Origin: CAYINU01 sp964364855
GTDB lineage: Bacteria; Margulisbacteria; Marinamargulisbacteria; CAYINU01
Assembly: GCA_964364855.1 (NCBI GenBank)
Contig: CAYINU010000049.1
Span: 1-15,625 of the forward strand
DNA length: 15,625 nt
Reading direction: 5' to 3'
This document shows, piece after piece, positions 7,547 through 12,382 of the stretch. Below the pieces are notes generated by a model. The model was not told the DNA's origin. It saw only the letters and a list, made by a program, of their open reading frames with translations, and ran no database searches. How positions within the stretch are numbered: position 1 is the first letter of the stretch; each line of letters starts with the position of its first letter. A program made the translations under genes and the position numbers.

Positions 7547-8434
7547 TCAGGCAATTCTTGCCATGGCCCGCAACCGTGCGCTATGGGCTCGCGAGTTTTG
7601 CTTGATTTCGGCCTGACTGGCTTTCACCACGCCGGAATGCAGCGCCTTAAACGTCCGTTTGTGGGCTTTCAGCCAGTGTTTGATGGTCCGGTCTTCCAGC
7701 GAATGGAAGGTCAAAAACACGACCCGGCCACCGGGGGCCAACACCATTTCGATGTCCTTTAACAGGGCTTCAAGATGGGTGATTTCGTTATTGGTGGCGA
7801 TGCGCAGCGCCTGAAACACCTGCACACAAGTACGTATATACAGGCGGCGTTGGTTACGAAAATAAAAGCTTTTTTTGATCAGTGATACCAGGTCTGTCGT
7901 GGTGCGGATAGGCGTGATCCTTCGTTTGGAAAGGATGTTTTCGACAAGGCGCTGTGGTCTTCGGATCTCACCATAGATTTCAAAAATCTCAGTCAGCGTT
8001 TCTTCCGGTGCGGTGTTCAGCATGTCCGCCGCACTCTGATCATCGTTGGTATTCATCCGCATGTCCAACGATCCTTCTCTTTGAAATGAAAACCCACGTG
8101 CCGGATCGTCCAGCTGGACACTGGACATGCCCAGATCCACGAGTATTTTTTGAACTTGAGAAATGCCCAATTTATACAGCTCGGCAGCTATTTCGCTAGT
8201 CGTGCCCTGGATTAAAGTAACGCGGGGATCTTGAAGCATTTTTTGGCAGTGGGCAATGGCCACGGGGTCCATGTCAAAGCCAACATAGCGACCAGCGGGG
8301 AGATGCGGCAAAATGGCTGCTGCATGCCCACCATACCCGATGGTTGCGTCGACCACCGTATCTCCCGGTTGCGGATCCAAATACAGCAGGGTTTCTGTTA
8401 GCAGGACGGGAATATGGGGTTTCTCAGATGGCAT
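7547..8434 (-). CDS. rsmH: RsmH (MraW), 16S rRNA m4C1402 methyltransferase
   Basis: RsmH methylates N4 of cytidine 1402 of 16S rRNA in the ribosomal P site, using S-adenosylmethionine. From ATG 8434 the protein has 295 residues and begins MPSEKPHIPVLLTETL, the family's usual start. The SAM-binding VVDATIGYGGHAA (about 27-39), LVDLGMSSVQLDD-ARGFSF and LDMRMN motifs are present, and the C-terminus NSRAHSARLRAMARIA matches the normal N-RARSAKLR ending. The frame is open 41 codons further upstream, but that part overlaps trmB and is not family sequence. The start overlaps the end of trmB by 11 bp. The stop lies two bases from the mobile element without loss of the expected C-terminus. It is not beside mraZ or ftsL, its common partners. 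Confidence 0.96.
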   Translation of the reverse strand: MPSEKPHIPVLLTETLLYLDPQPGDTVVDATIGYGGHAAAILPHLPAGRYVGFDMDPVAIAHCQKMLQDPRVTLIQGTTSEIAAELYKLGISQVQKILVDLGMSSVQLDDPARGFSFQREGSLDMRMNTNDDQSAADMLNTAPEETLTEIFEIYGEIRRPQRLVENILSKRRITPIRTTTDLVSLIKKSFYFRNQRRLYIRTCVQVFQALRIATNNEITHLEALLKDIEMVLAPGGRVVFLTFHSLEDRTIKHWLKAHKRTFKALHSGVVKASQAEIKQNSRAHSARLRAMARIA

Positions 8435-9029
8435 AACGGTAACATCCCATGTCGGATGGCCGGTTGACCCGTCGGCAAAACAGGTCCCAATGGGTATCGT
8501 AATACTGCTGCCAAAACGCCGTGTCCTCGCAAGGTACGAAATCGCGGCGCTCGGCAAAAGCGTCAGTCATGCTTTCCCAAAGTTGCGAAACATCGGTTGA
8601 GATATAAACACGTCCGTCCGGTGCCATTTTTTTGGCCAGTGCGGTGAGCAAACGGTCATTTACGATACGCCGTTTGTGGTGGCGTTTTTTCATCCATGGG
8701 TCAGGATGGAAGATAAAAACCCTTTCCAAACTGCGATCCGGAATCACGTCTTCTAACACAATTTGGCCTTGGCTGTGGATGAGATGAACATTTTTTAGGC
8801 CAAGGTCATGCACCCGCTGTTGCAAGACATCGACGATCTGTTTGCGGACTTCAACGCCGACGATATGGCGTTGGGGATGCTGGCTGGCATACAAGCGCAT
8901 AAAGCGGCCCCGTCCAAAGCCGATTTCCAGATCCAGCTTTCCAGCGTATTCCGAAAAAATACGGCTAAAATCCAGGGGCTCCAAGCGCGTGTGGTAATTC
9001 AGCGGGTTCGTATGGGTCCGGATCCGCAT
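8424..9029 (-). CDS. trmB: TrmB, tRNA (guanine-46-N7) methyltransferase
   Basis: TrmB installs m7G at position 46 of the tRNA variable loop. The protein has 201 residues, slightly compact for the family. The SAM-binding LEIGFGRGRF (34-43), IVGVEVRKQ and the diagnostic FHPDPWMKKRHHKRR (107-121) are intact, as is the C-terminal STDVSQLWESM region. The ATG at 9029 is preceded by AAAGGA with about 8-nt spacing, a clear ribosome binding site. The 11-bp overlap of its 3' end with rsmH makes a two-gene RNA-modification operon. It diverges from the response-regulator gene, 119 bp away. Confidence 0.95.
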   Translation of the reverse strand: MRIRTHTNPLNYHTRLEPLDFSRIFSEYAGKLDLEIGFGRGRFMRLYASQHPQRHIVGVEVRKQIVDVLQQRVHDLGLKNVHLIHSQGQIVLEDVIPDRSLERVFIFHPDPWMKKRHHKRRIVNDRLLTALAKKMAPDGRVYISTDVSQLWESMTDAFAERRDFVPCEDTAFWQQYYDTHWDLFCRRVNRPSDMGCYRYAI

Positions 9030-9134
9030 TGGGGTTGTCCTTTTTTGTCCACAACATACGGGCTCTGCTTAATAATTGCAAACAGTGGGTATCCGGTGTC
9101 AAATTTGCTGAAATTTCCCTATGCATTTTAGCGA

Positions 9135-9140
9135 TACACT
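9135..9140 (+). promoter_or_regulatory. -10-like hexamer 8 nt before the response-regulator start
   Basis: TACACT lies exactly eight bases before ATG 9149, the same spacing seen for two other genes in the window. No convincing -35 is found 16-18 bp upstream and there is no Shine-Dalgarno sequence before the ATG. It supports a leaderless transcript only in the light of the shared geometry. Confidence 0.25.
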
Positions 9141-9148
9141 TTACTCTT

Positions 9149-9592
9149 ATGACGGAAAGTACGCAGAACAAAACGGTCAATGCCATCTTGGTGATTGAAG
9201 ACGACCACGACCAGTTGGATTTGTGGAACATGATTTTGTCTCGGTGTTACAAGCGCGTATTTTTGGCGGCAACGGTTGCGGAGGCGATAGCGGCGTATCA
9301 GAGCCACCATGAGGAGATCGGCGCGGTGTTGGCGGACGTCAATTTGGGCGGGCACGCGACGTTTTGGGATGTGCTGAAGGGATGGGAGAGGGTGGAAGGT
9401 GCGCTTCCCCCGATCGCGTTATTGACGGCGCGACCGCAAACGGCACCGGAGGTGGCGGGTATTGTAGACCATGTGACCGGTCATGCCCGATCCCGATCCG
9501 GGGAGCCGACACCGATTCGATATTTTGGTAAACCGACGACGATGAACACGATCTTGGATTGCCTCAAAGAATGGGTGCCTCCGACGGCGTAA
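9149..9592 (+). CDS. Single-domain response regulator (REC domain)
   Basis: The 147-residue protein is a receiver domain without an output domain. The acidic pair follows ILVIEDD (E17-D18-D19), the phospho-acceptor aspartate is in VLADVNLGG (D63), the switch threonine is in LLTARP (T93) and the conserved lysine is in YFGKPTT (K128). Between T93 and K128 there are about 34 residues, including an HARSRSGEPT stretch, more than the usual spacing. The frame is open back to TTG 9029, but those residues are not family-like, so ATG 9149 is the better start. No histidine kinase is adjacent, so partner and output are unknown. CheY-like roles or a phosphorelay are possible. Confidence 0.82.
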   Translation: MTESTQNKTVNAILVIEDDHDQLDLWNMILSRCYKRVFLAATVAEAIAAYQSHHEEIGAVLADVNLGGHATFWDVLKGWERVEGALPPIALLTARPQTAPEVAGIVDHVTGHARSRSGEPTPIRYFGKPTTMNTILDCLKEWVPPTA

Positions 9593-9640
9593 AAACCAAA
9601 GTCAGCGCTCAGATTGTCCTTGATGGGGGGGTGTGAGACA

Positions 9641-10369
9641 ATGCTGGCCATGGTTAAGCTGGGCGTGAACATCGATCACGTAGCAACGGTAAGACAAGCC
9701 AGGCGGGGCACGGAGCCGTCCGTTATCGTCGCGGCCCAAGAAGCACTGGCTGGGGGAGCCGACGGCATTACCATTCATTTGCGGGAAGATCGCCGTCATA
9801 TCCAGGACACCGATGTTGCTGAATTAAAGGTGTTTGTTCCTCGGCTCAATTTGGAAATGGCCATTGCGCCGGAAATGATTGCCATTGCCCAAAAAGTGCA
9901 ACCCCAATATGCTTGCCTGGTCCCTGAAAAGCGCGAGGAAATCACGACGGAGGGGGGGCTGGATGTCGTGACATTTTTTGAGTCTGTTCGAGAAGCGGTT
10001 CGGAAATTACAATCCGCCGGAATTGCCGTGTCCTTGTTTGTGGATCCTGACGAAAGGCAGATCGAACGGTCTCGGGATACGGGCGCAACCCACATCGAAC
10101 TTCACACCGGACAATATGCCAATGCTCACGGTGACGCCCGCCAAGCCGCGCTTTTGAACCTGCGTACTGCGGCGTTACACGCCCAACGTCTGGGTCTGAT
10201 CGTGAATGCAGGGCATGGACTCAATTACGACAATGTGCGGGATGTGGCCGTCATTCCAGGTTTTTATGAACTCAATATCGGACATAGCATCGTCTCCCGC
10301 GCGTTGTTTGTCGGTTTGCGCCAGGCGGTGTCGGAAATGGGCGATTTGATTCGTAACGGCGATATATAA
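9641..10369 (+). CDS. pdxJ: PdxJ, pyridoxine 5'-phosphate synthase
   Basis: PdxJ condenses 3-amino-2-oxopropyl phosphate with 1-deoxy-D-xylulose 5-phosphate to form pyridoxine phosphate, the last step of the DXP-dependent vitamin B6 route. From ATG 9641 the protein has 242 residues, the normal length. The motifs KLGVNIDHVATVRQARRG, ITIHLREDRRHI, CLVPEKREEITTEGGLDV, IELHTGQYA, NAGHGLNYDNV and LNIGHSIVSRALF are all present. TTG 9614 and ATG 9650 are alternative starts; the upstream stretch is only a G-run and no clear Shine-Dalgarno sequence decides. The final ~18 codons are duplicated downstream of the next gene. AcpS, a frequent neighbour of pdxJ, is absent. Confidence 0.95.
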   Translation: MLAMVKLGVNIDHVATVRQARRGTEPSVIVAAQEALAGGADGITIHLREDRRHIQDTDVAELKVFVPRLNLEMAIAPEMIAIAQKVQPQYACLVPEKREEITTEGGLDVVTFFESVREAVRKLQSAGIAVSLFVDPDERQIERSRDTGATHIELHTGQYANAHGDARQAALLNLRTAALHAQRLGLIVNAGHGLNYDNVRDVAVIPGFYELNIGHSIVSRALFVGLRQAVSEMGDLIRNGDI

Positions 10370-10372
10370 ACC
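10312..10372 (+). repeat. Direct repeat copy A: 3' end of pdxJ
   Basis: This 61-bp segment covers the last codons and stop of pdxJ. It is repeated in the same orientation at 11648-11708 with 57 of 61 bases identical, the first 43 perfectly. The four differences fall in the last 18 bp, including the stop codon (TAA here, TAG in copy B). Confidence 0.9.
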
Positions 10373-10421
10373 GCATTAGATGCCGTCGCTGATGAATTTG
10401 CGAAGCGGCCTGATGTGGTAT

Positions 10422-10450
10422 TTGACAACACTCCTCATTTAGCCGATACT
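10422..10450 (+). promoter_or_regulatory. Sigma-70-type promoter of the DUF4143 ATPase gene
   Basis: A perfect TTGACA (10422-10427), a 17-bp spacer and GATACT (10445-10450, 4 of 6 consensus) precede the ATPase ATG at 10459 by eight bases. Transcription would start at or beside the ATG. An AGGAG at 10453-10457 is only one base from the ATG, too close to act as a normal ribosome binding site. Confidence 0.55.
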
Positions 10451-10458
10451 TTAGGAGT

Positions 10459-11616
10459 ATGTTCCATAGGCTGGTTGATCCTCTGCAATCGAATAGCTTT
10501 TTTCTATTTGGACCGCGTGGCAGTGGGAAATCCACGTTTTTAGCGGAATTCTTTTCAGGTCACTCCACGATGTGGATCGATTTGCTGGATCCGGAGGAAG
10601 AAGAACGATATGCGCTGGCCCCTGACTTGCTCTTGAACAAACTCCAACGCCTTCAACCGAGGCCGGAGTGGGTGGTTATTGATGAAATCCAAAAGAATCC
10701 AAAGTTGCTAGATGTGGTTCATCTTTCCATCGAAAGGCATCGCCAAAAATTTGCGTTGACGGGTTCGAGCGCTCGCAAGCTAAAACGGGGGGCAGCCAAT
10801 TTGTTGGCCGGTCGAGCGTTTGTGTACCATATGTTTCCGCTTACGCACATCGAAATGGGCGCACAATTTGATCTGGATTTGGCCTTGAGCTGGGGCACAC
10901 TCCCAAAAATCACCCATTTCACCTCAGACGAAGAAAAAACCGAATATCTCAGTGCCTACGCTCGTACTTATCTGAAAGAGGAAGTGTGGGCCGAGCAGTT
11001 GGTGCGCAATCTGACTCCCTTTCGGAAGTTTTTGGAAATCTCTGTTCAGCTCAATGGCGAGATCTTAAACTATAGCGGCATCGCCCGGGATGTCGGCGTA
11101 GACTACAAAACCATCCAAACCTACTATCAAATTTTGGAGGATACCCTGTTGGGCTTTTTTGTGGAACCGTATCACAGATCGATTCGCAAACAACAACGGC
11201 AAAGCCCCAAGTTCTATTGGTTTGATACCGGTGTTGCCCGCGCCCTGAATCGCACGTTGGGTCAAACGGTGACGCCACAAACCTATGGGTACGGCAACCT
11301 ATTTGAGCAATTTTTGGTGGCCGAAATTACCAGGCTTGCGACTTATCGCCGAAAACAGTACCGCTTCAGTTATCTCAAAACAAAAGATCAACTGGAAATC
11401 GATCTGATCATTGATCGACCCGGATTGCCAACGGCCCTGTTAGAGATCAAGTCCACCCGCCGTGTGAAGGCACAAGATGCGGCTTCTCTCCATCACGTCA
11501 TCGACGATTTTCCGTCAGCAGAGGGGTTTGTATTGTCGCAAGACTCTCATGAACAAAAAATCGACCGTGTCTGGTTTTTACCTTGGCAAAAAGGTCTGGC
11601 GGAATTGGGGATTTAG
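10459..11616 (+). CDS. AAA ATPase (AAA_14) with C-terminal DUF4143 domain
   Basis: This 385-residue protein belongs to the widespread, poorly characterised AAA_14-DUF4143 family. It opens MFHRLVDPLQSNSFFLFGP with Walker A GPRGSGKST (18-26), Walker B VVIDEIQ (72-78) and the sensor block LTGSSARKLKRGAANLLAGRA. The middle region looks like a winged helix (IARDVGVDYKTIQTYYQIL). The C-terminal half contains LEIDLII and LLEIKST (E313, D315, E329, K331), a D-x(n)-E-x-K pattern seen in PD-(D/E)xK nuclease folds. Function is unknown; such genes are often patchily distributed and mobile. It has its own promoter and is bracketed by two copies of the pdxJ 3' end, so it probably arrived as a one-gene insertion. 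Confidence 0.88.
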   Translation: MFHRLVDPLQSNSFFLFGPRGSGKSTFLAEFFSGHSTMWIDLLDPEEEERYALAPDLLLNKLQRLQPRPEWVVIDEIQKNPKLLDVVHLSIERHRQKFALTGSSARKLKRGAANLLAGRAFVYHMFPLTHIEMGAQFDLDLALSWGTLPKITHFTSDEEKTEYLSAYARTYLKEEVWAEQLVRNLTPFRKFLEISVQLNGEILNYSGIARDVGVDYKTIQTYYQILEDTLLGFFVEPYHRSIRKQQRQSPKFYWFDTGVARALNRTLGQTVTPQTYGYGNLFEQFLVAEITRLATYRRKQYRFSYLKTKDQLEIDLIIDRPGLPTALLEIKSTRRVKAQDAASLHHVIDDFPSAEGFVLSQDSHEQKIDRVWFLPWQKGLAELGI

Positions 11617-11647
11617 GGGATCAATTTGCTTCCGTTGGTTGCACCTA

Positions 11648-11708
11648 CGGTTTGCGCCAGGCGGTGTCGGAAATGGGCGATTTGATTCGTGCCGGTGATA
11701 TATAGACC
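11648..11708 (+). repeat. Direct repeat copy B: orphan pdxJ 3'-end fragment
   Basis: This fragment would encode GLRQAVSEMGDLIRAGDI and a TAG stop, against GLRQAVSEMGDLIRNGDI and TAA in intact pdxJ. Because the reading frame and the stop position are kept, it derives from a real pdxJ allele, not from chance similarity. Homology stops abruptly upstream of 11648. It lies 31 bp after the ATPase stop and contributes bases to the -35 of the next gene. Confidence 0.9.
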
Positions 11709-11731
11709 AAGACGCCATATTTGGTTATGAT
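11703..11731 (+). promoter_or_regulatory. Candidate promoter of the small basic protein gene, leaderless geometry
   Basis: TAGACC (11703-11708), a 17-bp spacer and TATGAT (11726-11731, 5 of 6 consensus) lie eight bases before ATG 11740, with no Shine-Dalgarno sequence. The -35 overlaps the end of the pdxJ repeat, so the promoter may have been created or altered when the repeat formed. Confidence 0.45.
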
Positions 11732-11739
11732 GGCCTATT

Positions 11740-11997
11740 ATGGAAGTACGACCCCGTCGCATCCCAACCCATTCCGTAGATACTACAGCCGGTGCGAACG
11801 AGGCTGAAACCGTCGAGCTGGAAATTATGCACCGCAAGGTGCGCCTCCGCCGTAAGGACGTCCGGGATATCGTAAAAAAGCTGGTCAAAAATGCTTACGA
11901 ACGCGGCACAACCAACGATGCCGCAGCATTCGAAACCACCATGACCGAAGAATTGTTTAAGGCCCTCGAAAACGTCGCTAAGAAGCGGCGGAAGTAG
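11740..11997 (+). CDS. Small basic protein of unknown function (85 aa)
   Basis: I do not recognise this protein. It begins MEVRPRRIPTHSVD, has a Thr/Ala/Glu-rich linker, then a strongly basic, probably helical stretch VRLRRKDVRDIVKKLVKNAYERG (about 36-58). A second predicted helix (TEELFKALENVAKKRRK) ends the protein. There is no signal peptide or membrane segment. Charge and size would suit a nucleic-acid-binding or ribosome-associated protein, but that is inference only. Support for a real gene is the promoter-like sequence 8 nt upstream and a protein composition unlike a chance frame. It converges on the proline-rich ORF, with a single base between the two stop codons. Confidence 0.6.
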   Translation: MEVRPRRIPTHSVDTTAGANEAETVELEIMHRKVRLRRKDVRDIVKKLVKNAYERGTTNDAAAFETTMTEELFKALENVAKKRRK

Positions 11998-11998
11998 C

Positions 11999-12340
11999 TT
12001 ACGATCCATCTGGATGCCACGTTGGCAGTTGGGGCAAAGCTGTAAGCTGCTTCGGAAGAGGGGGTAGGATGACACGTGGCGATTGTGGCCTGGGTATAAC
12101 CGTTGTTTGTGGCCTGGGTATAACCGATAAGCGAGGATAAAGAGGCGGTTTGCCTTGGGGATGGTGCGGCCGGAGTCCCCTTGGCGTTTGCTGATGGAGA
12201 GGGGTGACGGGTCGCTCTGCTTGCTTTACCCATGATAACGGACCTCTTTGGGTAGGCGACCAATTGGGATGTAAAAGCCTAGGATTAGGTGGGGGCGGTT
12301 GCGGCGGACGCCATGCTTGACTCCGTGGTTGGGTTTGCAT
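11999..12340 (-). CDS. Proline-rich, basic small protein ORF (113 aa)
   Basis: No family is recognised. About 30 of 113 residues are proline, arginine and histidine are common, and there are only two acidic residues. PPQPPPPNP lies near the N-terminus, and an in-frame repeat VIPRPQTT-VIPRPQSP sits at about residues 72-87. There is no signal peptide or membrane helix. Support for translation is an excellent Shine-Dalgarno sequence, AAGGAGT, six bases before the ATG; no other open frame in the 380 bp between mfd and the small basic gene has one. Against it, composition is low in complexity and the region could be the debris of a lost mfd 3' end. I rate it as a possible, possibly lineage-specific gene. 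Confidence 0.45.
   Translation of the reverse strand: MQTQPRSQAWRPPQPPPPNPRLLHPNWSPTQRGPLSWVKQAERPVTPLHQQTPRGLRPHHPQGKPPLYPRLSVIPRPQTTVIPRPQSPRVILPPLPKQLTALPQLPTWHPDGS
12083..12126. repeat. 20-bp tandem-type direct repeat, 24-bp period
   Basis: TTGTGGCCTGGGTATAACCG occurs at 12083-12102 and 12107-12126. The 24-bp period is eight codons, so the duplication keeps the proline-rich reading frame and yields the repeated VIPRPQ unit. Confidence 0.9.
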
Positions 12341-12346
12341 CTGAGT

Positions 12347-12353
12347 ACTCCTT
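12347..12353 (-). promoter_or_regulatory. Strong ribosome binding site of the proline-rich ORF
   Basis: On the minus strand AAGGAGT lies six bases before ATG 12340, within an AT-rich stretch that contains GATAAT and TATATT hexamers just after the mfd stop. No convincing -35 partner was found, so the ORF may be read from mfd transcription. Confidence 0.5.
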
Positions 12354-12382
12354 AAATAATCAAAAAAATATACGCTGAGGTA

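Noticed and set aside
7308..7762. Plus-strand frames running through the MITE and the 3' end of rsmH
   Set aside because: They cross the element border and lie antisense to rsmH. No transposase motif or initiation signal was seen.
8435..8557. N-terminal extension of RsmH
   Set aside because: The extra 41 residues lie inside trmB in another frame and do not resemble RsmH. The family start MPSEKPHIPVL at 8434 is preferred.
9029..9148. N-terminal extension of the response regulator from TTG 9029
   Set aside because: The 40 residues are not receiver-domain sequence and cover the promoter region of the divergent gene. ATG 9149 fits the family start.
10459..11616. AAA_14-DUF4143 ATPase considered as an anti-phage defence gene
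   Set aside because: The family is widespread with no function I can state, and no partner gene of a known defence system lies nearby. Mobility alone is not enough for the claim.
12083..12126. Two 20-bp repeats considered as a short CRISPR array
   Set aside because: There are only two units separated by 4 bp, with no spacer-sized interval and no cas gene nearby. A simple in-frame duplication explains them.
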